64,000 bases of DNA from Chiua virens (lineage: Eukaryota; Basidiomycota; Agaricomycetes; Boletales; Boletaceae), in contig JAHNUO010000023.1 in NCBI GenBank assembly GCA_019787685.1, positions 124,001 through 188,000 of the forward strand, read 5' to 3'. Both the position numbers and the translations under genes were made by a program. Every line of letters begins with the position of its first letter. Positions within the stretch are counted from its first letter, which is position 1. The notes beneath the pieces were generated by a model, which saw only the letters and a list, made by a program, of their open reading frames with translations, was not told the origin of the DNA and did no database searches. Below are positions 10,045-20,809 of this stretch, in pieces.

Positions 10045-11920
10045 ATGTCTTCTGCCGAGGAGGATTACAACGACCTCGAAAACTCGTCCACGGTCACCCC
10101 CAATAGCAAGAAACGGCGGGTTCAACGAGCATGTGATACATGTCGCCGCAAGAAGAGTGCGTCTTTCTCTTCGCGTTGGAATCAAGAGGGTCACTCATGA
10201 CGGTTTCACATAACTCGGTCGGGGTAACCAGTTCGATGTAAGTGGTCTCTCTCGACGGCACTCGAGTATGCTGATATAGGCGTTCAGGCGATGTGAGTCA
10301 GATGCCGGGAAATCGTTGTTCCAATTGTATCGTGTATAGTTTCGAGTGTACGTACGTGGAGGCTGCCAAGGTGGGTCCCCTCCGTGCTCTCCGGTCGCTT
10401 CATATCCACGGCTCACCTGACACCAGAAGCGTGGGTCCTCCAAAAGGGTGCGTCACTTGTTGAGATGTGTCACGCGCTACGCCTTCTCATCCTCCCCAGA
10501 TACATCGAATCACTCGAGAATCGTCTGGAGAAAAAGGAATGGCTTCTCCAAAAGGTAGGGCATTCGATTGCATGGGGGTGAGGCTCGTGCCGATGACGTG
10601 TTACTGTCAAGGTCTGTCCGAACGCGGATTTCTCGCAAGAGCTGGGCGGTGGTGTCCGAATAGATCGGGAGATGTGGCAGAAAGGGAACGCATCCGCCAA
10701 CGCGGGCCAGACAATGAACGCCGCGGGGTATGGCAGCGCGAGTGCTCCAATGGACAACCTCGTCCTGAGCGACGACGAGGACATCATGACCCTTCGGCTC
10801 TCGGCGAGTTTCAAGTCGATGAATTTAGTGCCCCGTCGGCGTGCACGCTTCTTTGGCAAGTCGAGCGGTGTCATGCTCATTCAGAAAGCGATCGATCTTA
10901 AAAAGGAAGCAACCGGTGCGGACGAGGGTGACCCGATCATATTTCGCCCGGTCGACGACGACTGCTATCCGGTCCGTCCTTTTTTCTCGTGTGCACACCT
11001 GTCTTGATCACACCCTCAACAGTGGGAACTCGCCACGAGAACGATCGCGGAACCAGAGTACACGTTCCCCGACAACGATCTCGGCTTGGGCCTCGTCCAT
11101 CTTTATTTCGTGCACATCAATCCTTTGTCGCCGTTTTTGCATCGTCCGAGTTTTGAGCACAAGGTCCGGCAGGGCGTGCATTTGCGCAACTCGTCGTTCG
11201 GCGCCGTCTATCTTCTCGTCTGTGCATGCGCATCGCGTTACTCGGACGACACGCGTGTCTTTCTCGATTTCGTCGAGAGCGGCATTCACGAACACTCGGC
11301 GGGATGGAAGTATCTCGAGCAAGTACAGATGGTCAGGAGGACGTTGCTCGGACCGCCCTGTTTGGAGGACTTGCAGACCTATAATGTATGTGTATTTGTC
11401 TTTGTGCCGACAGGACTTATAGTCACAGTTGTCTGTCCAATTCTTGCAAGGGACGTCGGCGCCGCAGGCGTGCTGGACGATCGTCGGGATAGGTATTCGA
11501 CTGGCACAGGACGTGGGTGCGCATCGGTGCAAATCGTACAACGAGAAGAACTCCGTCGAATGTGAACTCTGGAAGAGGGCATTTTGGTACGGACGATCCG
11601 TTCGTCCCAGACGTCACTCAAGAGTGCTTGTAGGTCGCTCGTCTTGTTTGATTGTCAGATGAGTTCCTCTCTGGGTCGGCCATGTGCCATTCAAGATGAA
11701 GAGTATGTTTTTCATTTCCTCTTGAAAGTGTCTCATTGACACGTCGCAGTTTTGACCTCGACTACCCTATCGAATGCGATGACGAATATTGGGAGCATCC
11801 TGACCCGGAACAAGCGTTCAAGCAACCACCCGACAAACCTTCTACTGTTTCCTACTTTGTCAGCTTTATCAAATTGAACAACATTCTTTCGTTTGCGCAT
11901 AGGACGATTGTATGTTTTCT
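10045..11920 (+). pseudogene. Gal4-type Zn2Cys6 transcription factor, decayed and C-terminally truncated
   Basis: The start MSSAEEDYND leads to a basic KKRRVQRACDTCRRKK segment, the first half of a binuclear zinc cluster. After short exons the second half reads NRCSNCIVYSFECTYVEAAK. Then come YIESLENRLEKKEWLLQK (coiled-coil dimerisation), VCPNADFSQELGG, and the fungal-specific middle homology domain: GLVHLYFVHINPLSPFLHRP, YLLVCACASRYSDD, VGIGIRLAQDVGAHR, SSSLGRPCAIQDEDFD and KPSTVSYFVSFIKLN. At about 10436-10450 the exon reads KRGSSKR where family members I recall read KRGPPKG, consistent with one extra base and a lost frame into the next exon. The final third of a normal protein (several hundred residues) is missing; MFS transporter sequence follows. 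Probably once a nuclear regulator of metabolic genes. Confidence 0.7.
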
Positions 11921-12034
11921 TTTCGCATTGTTTGTCCACATCCAGCTATGAGATGAGGGCACTAAATGTTGATCTCCTTATAGGGTACCAGCAAAGAGCA
12001 CTCATAACCTAACGATAGTAAAATCCTATTCTAG

Positions 12035-12730
12035 ATGGTTGTCATGGTCTCACAGGGCATGGACGAGGCTGTGATTAATGGCGCACAGATTGTGTACTCA
12101 ACGCAATTTGGGATTGGCGTTACTTCTAATGGTGAGTACCCTGAATTTATTCACCGACCCCAACAAGTCACATTGTGTAAATTGCGTTATCTTTCAGCAC
12201 GAGACGGATGGGTCGTGAACTTGGTGCCATATTTGTGCGTTCTCAGATTGTTGAGTCAGCAGTCCTTGACTAAAATGCATATACAGTTGCTGCGCCACTA
12301 TCTCTTGCTGGTCGACGGGTCCTCTAAATCAATGGCTTGGTCGCAAGGAAGTCATTTTCATCACTTGCTTAATATCCTTCCTGACATGTGTCTGATCTGC
12401 TCTCGAGAATACATGGTGGCATCTATTTATCGCGCGGTTTTTCCTCGAGTTTGGTATTGGCCCTAAATCGGTCACAGTGCCGGTGTACGCTGCGGAGTGT
12501 TCCCCGGTTCCAATCTGCGGAGCACTTGTTATGATGTGGCAAAATGTGGACTGCATTTGGTATCTGCATGGGTTACCTCATCGACCTGGCATTCTATTTC
12601 ATTCCCCATTCGTCTGGCACCAATGGGCTGAATTGGCGACTGATGCTTGGATCAGCAGGCATACCAAGTCTGATTGTTTGCTTGCAGGTCTTCTTCGCCC
12701 GAGTCTCCCATCTTGCCTTGAGGACCTAGT
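12035..12730 (+). pseudogene. Fragment of an MFS sugar transporter
   Basis: Segments match the N-terminal half of fungal hexose/polyol transporters: GMDEAVINGAQIVYSTQFGI, a CCATISCWSTGPLNQWLGRK block with the conserved loop arginine, NTWWHLFIARFFLEFGIGPK, PVYAAECSPVPICGALVMMW, and WTAFGICMGYLIDLAFY ending LNWRLMLGSAGIPSLIV. Membrane segments are evident. There is a TGA near 12393 where TGG (Trp) is expected between TCV and SALEN. One extra A near 12542 (TGGCAAAATGTGG) separates VMMWQ from MWTAFG. The first transmembrane segment and the whole C-terminal half are missing. A plasma-membrane transporter remnant. Confidence 0.75.
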
Positions 12731-13015
12731 CAAATTCGGCCGCGATCCTATCGCCGGGTATGCGTTTGTCAGGGTAGCGAACACCTGGACGACCCAAACC
12801 ACGGACCATATCACGGAAACCATCATAGTTGGGGAGATCAGTAAGTGAAAGAGACGAGGAATGGGTGAGGGTGAGGGTGAATTAGATCGGGAGGGTGGCA
12901 GTCATCGGAATAGTGGGACGGGCCAGAGTCTTAATGAGCGTCCGGATGGTAAGAATCAGATGATTCTTTGCGGTGATGGCGGGGACATATCGAAGAAGGG
13001 GTAGAATTCAGGGAG

Positions 13016-13875
13016 AATTGGAGAGCGAGTTCACGTATAGGAGTACGGGGTTGTAAGCGAGTACAAGGATGACGCAGAGTCTCGCAGACGAGGGGAGACC
13101 TCTATATTTCTCAATAATAGAATGTGCATCCTGGTGCTCCAGATCGTTTTGTAATGAAGGAGTATCGTTGCGATGCGGATGTTCCTCCTTTTCTAATTGT
13201 TCCCGATAAGTAAGATCCGGTGAGGAGTGATGCAATAAAGGACCGACGGCGTCCAACTTGACTTACGAAATAAGATCCAGAGTTTGTGACACGGTTGGTG
13301 CACGTAACTGTGGCCAGGGCAGCGTCCGGCGGAGGAAATAAATGAGCATATATGCAAGGGACTCGAGGTCGTCACGACGCGGACATTCTAATGATTCTAT
13401 GACAGTAGCATAAGCGAACATGAATTCATCAAAGCAACGCTGTACGCACCGTGTCACACAGTGATGGGCATTCAAACTAGGCTTACGCTTTCCTCCTGTT
13501 TGTAAGAGAGGTGTTCGCCTGTCCTAGAGTCCTTGAAGCGACGTGCGAGACCAAAGTCGATGACACTGACGATAGATGCAGTTGGAGAGGAAGGGAGAAC
13601 CATGGCGAAGTTGGCAGGTTTTATGTCGCGAAGTATAAGTGAACGGGAATGAATAAATTCAGGGCGTGGCAACTAGGCAATGAGAAACGAGCGTAGATTA
13701 ATATTAATATTGATGCGGCGACGAGATGGATACGGACATACAAGCTGATCGACGACGAGAAGGACGGCCTTGGGAAAGACTGTCTGTTGCAGACATCGAA
13801 GGAAGATTGAGACCATGGCACAATTGTAGTCGCGTACATGATTCGTGGAACGCCTAGACCACTTATGAGAGACAC
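13016..13875 (-). pseudogene. Casein kinase I fragment
   Basis: Recognisable pieces in order on the minus strand: [61 protein letters not shown] with [44 protein letters not shown], and KLDAVGPLLHHSSP. These are casein kinase I subdomains VI to XI. The usual HRD catalytic loop reads LRD here. The GVGTSLFAA-type stretch after KQEE is absent, and the glycine loop and N-lobe are missing. Joining the pieces needs frame changes that ordinary introns do not supply. The C-terminus ends without a clear tail. Confidence 0.7.
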
Positions 13876-14180
13876 GCAGACCTTTGATTCTTGACAAAGG
13901 GGGGGGGGGGGGGGTGAGGGAGGGGAGTGAGGGAGCGTGGAACGGCAGCTTCAAATGGTGTGTGCACGTGTACGCCGAAGAAGAAACTACGTAATGTCTT
14001 CCCCAACATCGGATTTCCTTGCCGTCCCAACACCGTGACACTTTTCCCATTGTCTGTAAATACAACCAACTCGATATCATTTCCATCACTAGCTCTAATC
14101 ACCTCGGCCGTCAAAATCACGTTTGGATAGGTCCCCGTCACTTCACTCCATCTCGGCCATGTCGCTTTCAAGTTGGCCAC
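13876..14180 (-). CDS. Hypothetical exon, function unknown
   Basis: An open stretch starting at 14180 reads LKATWPRWSEVTGTYPN, then ILTAEVIRASDGNDIELVVF and NGKSVTVLGRQGNPMLGKTL, after which a GTACGC or similar donor precedes a 16-base G run. The composition is protein-like (balanced charge, regular hydrophobics), and the antisense frames are poorer. No family is recognised. It may be the leading exon of a gene whose body was lost where the casein kinase fragment begins. Confidence 0.3.
13899..13914 (+). repeat. Mononucleotide G run of 16 bases
   Basis: An uninterrupted G tract between AAA and TGAGG. It lies between two gene fragments and is prone to length errors in replication or sequencing. 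Confidence 0.9.
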
Positions 14181-14199
14181 TCTTCCCTTTTCTGGACCC

Positions 14200-15000
14200 C
14201 GCAGTATTCTTAATTGTCAACCCTTCGTCTCGTCAAGTATCTTTTTCCTTGACTCACATCTCAGTGCTCCTACATGATGAGATCTGTTAAACGCAGCAGA
14301 AGAAAGTGACTGAGAGCAAGCACTGCAACAACCCTTTACCTCACAGCGCACTGATGTTTGCTGCCCCCACAAGGAGGAATTTGAGGATCAACTCTCAAAA
14401 TTATATTCCTTTACTTTCTCTTCTTCCTCTTCAGTGGCACCATCCGTGTCTCGCCGCGACTTCGCCGATAATGAAAAACACACCGGAATTCACATAGGTA
14501 CCTTCAAGTGACGAAGTCAGGCTTGAACCATATTTAAGCTAATACCCTCTTGATCCGTCTTAATGATTTGAATACCTACTTCATCACGCACCGTATGTTC
14601 CAATTTAATTTGACATGATCAGTGGATCAATTGACATTACGATGCACCCTCAAATCTCGTATAGTCTGTTCAAGGTCCAGGTTTCACCTCGATAAATCGT
14701 GGGAAAACGTCGCAAACTTTACATATAGAGTAATTCCGAAACTTCCGGGTTCGTCTCAGACTCGTTACGTACCGCGGTTCTAGTCCTCTGTCATTACCTT
14801 CTGAAAGTACGTCTGTTTCTCCAGTCTTCGTCATGTTGTTTGATCCTCATCTTCTGGACACAGTGGACAGCGCTCCTGCGCTTTCATCTGCTGTTCGCAT
14901 TCACTGCGATTCTGACACTCCGTTGACGTCCACTCATGTTAGTTACAGTTTGTTGCGTCGGGAGTTTCAGTTCGATAGCATTCTATCTGCATGGCCTCGT
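14200..15000. other. No gene seen
   Basis: Short open frames only, on either strand, without splice-consistent extension or recognisable motif. Confidence 0.5.
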
Positions 15001-15002
15001 TC

Positions 15003-15350
15003 TCAATCCGTCTTTCCGCATGGCCCTTTTCTCCTCGTTTTTTGGTCAGGGAAACCTGTTGTCCTGTCGTCGTCCGCATGATTTTCATCAGGGCAATCCT
15101 CAACTGAGATATGCGTGGCAACGCGTGGTGCGAAATGCAGGATACGCTCGTTATGATGAGCCTGTGCGACACGCTTGAAGAGTAAAACGATTGAAGGGCA
15201 GAGACACTCTTGATGAAGGCGCAGTAAATCGACCAATGCCGCTCGCTGAGTCCGCGACGTGAACCGGATTCCATGTGTGCCAGCAAGCAAACGAAGGTGA
15301 GTGCAAGTGAAGAACTGGAACTCCTCGACCAGGTCGCACACATTCACCAT
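15003..15350 (-). CDS. Small open frame with a possible SAP-like segment
   Basis: The minus frame reads LVEEFQFFTCTHLRLLAGTH, then RTQRAALVDLLRLHQECLC with CPSIVLLFKR. A helix-turn-helix pattern ending in a C-x-C-P motif resembles short SAP-like modules seen at the start of some agaricomycete transposon proteins. The C-terminal part is hydrophilic (ENHADDDRTTG). No element structure is visible around it, and a chance open frame is not excluded. Confidence 0.25.
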   Translation of the reverse strand: MVNVCDLVEEFQFFTCTHLRLLAGTHGIRFTSRTQRAALVDLLRLHQECLCPSIVLLFKRVAQAHHNERILHFAPRVATHISVEDCPDENHADDDRTTGFPDQKTRRKGPCGKTD

Positions 15351-15960
15351 CTTTGACAGGAAAAAACATAATAATGGGACCGATGATTGTCCTTACCTCG
15401 TGTTTTCGTTTTGTCACGGATACAAAGTGCACGACGTAACTGAAGAAAACATTGTTGACGTGGCTGAAGTTATTGAAAAGTATGTGACCTCCGAATGGCA
15501 CCACAGCTTTGCTCATTTTTCACAGATTGCAAACACATGTGGGACACGACGAAATCGTCTAACCGTCCAATTGTCTGTCTACACAAGCCCTTATAATCTA
15601 TTCTTTCTGTAAGAACGGTCGTTGGCGTGCGTGTGTAAAAAGCAGATTAGGAATGATATTGTCTTGCCATTGAGTCTGCTGCCTTGCGGGACCAGGGTTG
15701 CCCGGAGGGCCATAAAATTTTGCAGTGACAGTGATGAACTTGTCATCTTGGGACCTAATTCAAAAGGTGGGAAACTCTGATTGCTACCGTAGTCCCTCAG
15801 TAATCCGTATGACTATAGGGGGTCAACATAATCCAGCTTTGACTGGTTCCTGGGTCTGATCCAGGATAGTATTGGTCCATCATCTCTTTGTCTCACCGTA
15901 CGTGGGTCGCAGTTATGTCGCTTTTTGGCTGTTCCAGTGAGTTCGCGAACATCGTATTGT
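15351..15960. other. No gene seen
   Basis: An open frame at 15301-15612 on the plus strand overlaps the antisense of the preceding frame and shows no family signature. The rest is probably the promoter region of the F-box gene downstream. Confidence 0.4.
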
Positions 15961-15966
15961 TGCATA

Positions 15967-17134
15967 GACAGACTGGCGTGCTGAAAGTCCATCCCATCCC
16001 TCAGATCCCGAGCGACGCAACGCAGATAAAATTTTACCTCCCATTCCGAATGAGGTATTTTTCAGCATATTCGAACATCTTGTCCCACCCACAGAGCCTC
16101 TGTCAGACTCAGAACGCCAGACATTTATCACCCTCTCTCTTGTTTGCAAATCCTTTGCCAATTACTGCCTTCCCCACACCGTTGAACGTATAGCACTTGT
16201 CGCCCGGGTGAACTGGGTAGACCAGGTGTCAAGCGGGACCGTGTTGATCTCGCAAATCGCCGCCAAGCAACCTCTTGTGCTCTCCCTCGCCAAAAGTGTG
16301 CGAGACTGCCTTGTCGTGAACGGGACGCTGTCGGGGAATATACTTGATGCCCAACCAACCCCCGGGAAATACTCTTCTGGGATATCCCACTTGACAAACA
16401 TCCACCAACTCGAGTTTAGATGCACCCTGGTGAACGCGCCGATAGATTTCTGGCGCGTGATTGCTTCTCTGCGATCACTCGAAAAACTTTCCTTTTATTT
16501 CTGTGAATTTGAAGACCACCAGATCGACGCGCGTGAAATTGCACCTGAGATGATGGTCAAGGTCCCTTGCCTCGAAGTGATGACCCGCCGGAGCATCATA
16601 GGCTTTAAACCCCCCTTCACATCCACATTCATACATGGCCCGTCTCTACGCGTTCTTACCCTGGATATCGGGTTGGCTGGTTCGGTCAGTTTTCTCCTAC
16701 TGAGTTTCGCATCGTTGCACACCATGCCAGTATCATTATGGGCTGGTACCATTGCATCCGGATGGTCCACACTGATATCCTCGAGCGAACACCATATTCT
16801 CTCAAGACTCTGTTTCTCCAAATGAGGGTCTACGATTGGCGCATGCCACCAGTATTCGAAGGCATCTTTGCTAGTCCTGCCTGGGCCCGTTTGCCTGCTC
16901 TTCGTTCGTTCACCCTCAAACTTGAATGCGTAGCATCAGATGGAGCAGACCCAGATGTAAGTCGAGTCATTTTACTTGGTACCTCCAAGTCTCACAGTAG
17001 GTCGATTGTCCCCCTAGGACCTTGTCAAGGCATTCGACGGTATCAACTCGGCCAAGGGTCTCAAGTCGTTTGTACTGGACTGTTCCTGTCACCGTCTTCG
17101 TGTACCAGACACAGTATGCTCAGAGGTTCAGTAG
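15967..17134 (+). CDS. F-box / leucine-rich-repeat protein
   Basis: After an acceptor TTGCATAG at about 15966 the frame runs ESPSHPSDPERRNADK, then the F-box KILPPIPNEVFFSIFEHLVP with LSLVCKSFANYCLPHTVERI. It continues through leucine-patterned sequence (HLTNIHQLEFRC, SLRSLEKLSFYFCEFEDHQI, PSLRVLTLDIG). Near 16672 the frame must shift, perhaps through a short intron with donor GTTGGC and acceptor CATGCCAG (16734), to reach LERTPYSLKTLFLQMRVYDW and LPALRSFTLKLECVASDGAD. A GTAAGT donor then leads to DLVKAFDGINSAKGLKSFVL and a stop at 17132. F-box proteins of this kind are probably SCF ubiquitin-ligase substrate adaptors. The first exon is uncertain, and the C-terminus looks short. Confidence 0.55.
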
Positions 17135-17344
17135 TTCAACATAACTAGTTAAACAGAATGTACATTACACGACGCACTGTCTGACAGGGGGCGCTTCCCC
17201 GCCGGACAATAAACACGGATTTTTAAAAAAAAAAGTTGTTCCATACAGTCTTAGTGGCTTTGTTTCTGTTCAACGAAAAATAGCGGGCTCCGAGTCATCC
17301 CGAAAGTAGTTCAGTCTCTAAAAAACGACTTTACACCTTCAATG

Positions 17345-18250
17345 AAAGTGTGCCGAGTCATAACACCCAGTCCAGGAACCAGACTGGGCAAGGAGGGCAG
17401 ATCCAGACCACTGTCTCAGTCACCCGGACCCGCGATCGTTTTCCCCGGGAAAACCTGAGAGGATGGTGTAGGGTTGGAGCCTGTGGACCTGCGGCACCCT
17501 GGAAGTCGTCTCCCAGTCAACTCGGGCGTATGGGTCCGGTTGCTCCCAGGAGACGAGTACCGAGTAGCCTGTAGATCGTGAAACCAGGCCCTAAGAAACC
17601 CAGACCGTGGCTCCTAACACAAGGTCTTCCCGAGAAGGTCCTGTTTATTGTCCTCGTGAGGTTCGACCCCAAAACTTCTGAAGGAAATGTTAGACTAGTC
17701 CCCAAGTAGTCTCTGGGACAGGTGCATCCAGGTCTACCCTTCTTTCTCCAAGTCACGGTAACGGTGAAGGGAAACCGTAGGCGTTGCACTGTACTAGTAT
17801 CACGCGCGAAAGGATCCTACTTGTGAACGCGTCACCTCTTGGGCAGGCATCTCAGTAAGGGCACCAGTCTTCTGGCGCTGCCGTTCAGCTTCAAAGTCGA
17901 CCTCCCCACTGCTGGGCTGGGCACACTGCCTCCAGGGCAGGTGCGTGTCTAGAAGCACATGCAAAAGGATCCCATACCGGTGAATGCGTCACCTCTTGGG
18001 CAGGCATCTCAGTAAAGTCACCCGTTTGCTTGCAACGCTATTCTGCTTCAAAGCCAACCTCCCAAACTGCGTGGCACGTTGCCTCTTGGGTAGGTGCACG
18101 TAGTATAGGATTCAGCAGGCTGAACAGTTAGACAATCCAACCATCTGGGGAAGCGGTATAGGTCCCAACTACGGGCCACTTAGTGGTCTGAAATTTAACA
18201 GCTGCAGAAGTCCCGTAAATTTCTGGATCTGTTACGTAATACGGGAATTA
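17345..18250 (+). repeat. Segmental duplication copy A, leading repeat block
   Basis: About 900 bases matched at roughly 80 percent to 54885-55800 in the same orientation, for example GACTGGGCAAGGAGGGCAGATCC here and a near-identical line there. It is non-coding on both strands. Inside is a tandem duplication of period 157 (GTCACCTCTTGGGCAGGCAT at 17831 and 17988). GC-rich compared with the left end of the window. Nature unknown; a solo LTR-like or other dispersed repeat is possible. Confidence 0.75.
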
Positions 18251-18399
18251 GCCTATCAATGCTTTCTAAGCGCCGAAAGGGCACTAAGCGAAGAATATTC
18301 CCGTAATGCCTCGCTAAGGCTTGGTTAGATTGATTTTGAGAGCTGTGATTGGAGAACCTGTGGAACGGTTCACCGTCGAACATTAATCTTAGCCTAGAG

Positions 18400-18566
18400 C
18401 CAGGCTCCTTCACACCGTCTCATCCGAGTGAGAGGCGATATCCGGGGAAGGGGACATTTAGGTTTGCTCAAGGTTGGGCTGAGTTTGAAATGTAGTACAG
18501 CCACTCGGAATATCCCTTCCCCCTATGCTCTCGGATCCGAGTGAGACGGTGTGAAGGAGCCAGGCC
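18400..18566. repeat. 167-base palindrome with 37-base arms
   Basis: The left arm CCAGGCTCCTTCACACCGTC is the reverse complement of the right arm ending GACGGTGTGAAGGAGCCAGG. Pairing continues through GTGAGAG/CTCTCGG and, further in, GATATCCGGGGAAGGGG against TATCCCTTCCCC. It lies in the stretch of copy A that has no counterpart in copy B, so it may be a small inserted element. Confidence 0.7.
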
Positions 18567-18811
18567 TACCGTTTGCAGTTGGGCCGGTCGGCTACTACCG
18601 GAACCGCACGGCGTGAGAAACACCGAAATCTTCCGACCGCCCCTTGTGTTGTTGCCGTTTCAAGTTCTTCTCTTTGATTCCCTGATTGTCGTCCTGCTTC
18701 CGTTCGTACTCGTTACAATGGATTCTGAATTTGTGTGGTTCCATATCTGACTGATGCTTAAAACTGCTCAACTTCAAATAAGGAGTCGCGCATGACGATA
18801 ACCAAAGGCTA

Positions 18812-19484
18812 GTGCCTACTATTAGTAGTCAGCCGCCGGGAACCGGGAACACTCGTACTCACATGACTCTCAATCTCACTATCGTTCGAGACGCAGTTCT
18901 TCCGGCTTCTTCACTGCCCGACAAAGTTAGAGAGCGACGTCTCTACTTTGCTATTCCACCCAGGTTCCTTGGGGATCGCCGCACCTGTCTTCGTTCCTCT
19001 CCACGAGCCCTCAGGCTCGTCTCATTCGACCCACCCGTGAACTCTATACCTCAGCCATTGCCCCATCAAGGAGCTCAGCATCAGTTAAACACTAGACCCG
19101 GAATCGCAGCTCGCTCATCTCCTGGACGAACGTTCCGCCCTCGAGCAGGACCTTGTCGACTATCGCATGGATCTCCTCCACGCCCGCACAGCGCTCTGCA
19201 CACAAATGCTCGCTCGTGCGCGCCAACAACGAGGCTGGAGACCAAATACCAGGGTTTTTGTACCGTCTTGGTCGACCCTGTTATGTATACCTTGCACGAC
19301 TATCGACGTCATTTTGTTAACCTATTCAAGCAGAGAGTGGTCCCCGGGCGATATCCTTGTGGACACTATCAGGGGTGCCGCGAATGACAACACCGCCCTA
19401 GTGGCTAGACTCAAACCTATCATCACGAACAAACGAACCTCCGAGCACTATCATTCCGTGCTCAATCTGATGCTCATCACCTGA
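18812..19484 (+). pseudogene. Coding-like fragment in the duplicated block, unknown family
   Basis: One frame reads TLDPESQLAHLLDERSALEQ, then DLVDYRMDLLHARTALCTQM and ARARQQRGWRPN, a helical, heptad-like, charged sequence. Upstream, in another frame, is LPDKVRERRLYFAIPPRFLG. The related sequence at 57835-58140 in copy B shows the same blocks but with broken frames. No domain is recognised and no full gene can be assembled. Confidence 0.35.
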
Positions 19485-20269
19485 AAGGAACTCAGATCAC
19501 GGTAGAATGATCCAAGTTCTGCAAGAGACTTGCTTTGGATGATGATCAACATGCAAATATCTTCACGCCCTCTCGCCTTCAGATATTTCGTCTATTCGTC
19601 AAGACCTTTCTCCAGAGAGGAGAAACGATCGACGTCGGATACGCTGGCCAGCTCACTCGCATCTTGTCTACTACGTCCTATTCCAGACGATTTAAAAATT
19701 CCTTTGTTGCTTTCCTCTTCTTCCTCTTCTTCCACTTTGATGACATATTTCTCGTATCTTTCAGCTATTTCTCGTCAACGGGGTTCCATCACCGAAATGC
19801 CCACCGTATAGTCATGCTACCCGATCTCCTTGTCTTCCTCTTGAACTTATATACCAACTGTCGTTTGTTTTCGTGAATACCTTGTCACAACAAAAGGGTT
19901 AGGTTTGCCTGGAAGGCTGTACGAATACGCATCTCAGACCTGAAGTTAGAAACGCCCTCAGGCCGGACCGTCCTCTACTTACGCACGTGCGGACTGGTGT
20001 CCCACTGGCAGTGGTGGGTAGCTGGCGGCTCGGGCTACTGTAACCCCAGTGACGTTAGAGTAAGGCATGCTGGCAGTCAACGTTCAACTTTAAACGGCAT
20101 CGCTCTAGACTGAAAGGGTGCCACGGAACTTGAGAAGTTCGTCGTTCGCACGTTCTCAGTCCACATCCGTGTGTATGAAACCGCAGGACAATGGATAAAG
20201 ACTCCGAGTCCTCCCATCCTGGACCAGCTTTGACACCTGTGTACGTCAGCCCAAAACGAGAAGATCAAC

Positions 20270-20809
20270 GTGCTACGCATGTGGCTTTGGAATCTCAGAG
20301 TTTTGGTTTTACTGTTGAGCGCTTTGGGAAAACTACGAGGGGCCAAGTGCACTTTCAATCGAAGCTATCTCACTGAAAACGCGGGCTACTGTATGTCCCT
20401 AGTATTTCTCTCCGGCTGGACGTCAAATCGAATATGGTTATCGAACACGTCAACACTGGTCCCGAGTGAATCCCACCTCGAAAACATTAGCTACCTCGGT
20501 CAAACCCAAACTTCGGATCTGGCCCTTGACATCCCGCCCCTCCAGTTGATTAGGCAGCTGGAAACCGTTGGGATTGACGCAGAAGACGAAGCAACACTGG
20601 ATATCCGTGAGCATTTCAAGCGAAGTATCCAACTCGCCGGCTACACATGGTGCGTTGGGTGCATCTTCCTCGTCCCGGTCTGGTTCTTCCACTGTGCCAC
20701 CCTTCCGGACTGCTGGACGAAGGGATTCCGAGTCATAGATCAATGCCTTCGGCGCATCCCGAAGCGCCAGCGATGGAGCCACGGAAAAGAGAACCAAAGT
20801 CTGGAGTGA
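20270..20809 (+). CDS. Hypothetical open frame with two hydrophobic segments
   Basis: 179 codons starting MLRMWLWNLRVLVLLLSALG, signal-anchor-like, with a second hydrophobic stretch WCVGCIFLVPVWFFHCATLP. The middle (PLQLIRQLETVGIDAEDEAT) looks protein-like. A 186-codon frame lies on the opposite strand over the same bases, so coding status is doubtful. No family recognised. Confidence 0.2.
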   Translation: MLRMWLWNLRVLVLLLSALGKLRGAKCTFNRSYLTENAGYCMSLVFLSGWTSNRIWLSNTSTLVPSESHLENISYLGQTQTSDLALDIPPLQLIRQLETVGIDAEDEATLDIREHFKRSIQLAGYTWCVGCIFLVPVWFFHCATLPDCWTKGFRVIDQCLRRIPKRQRWSHGKENQSLE

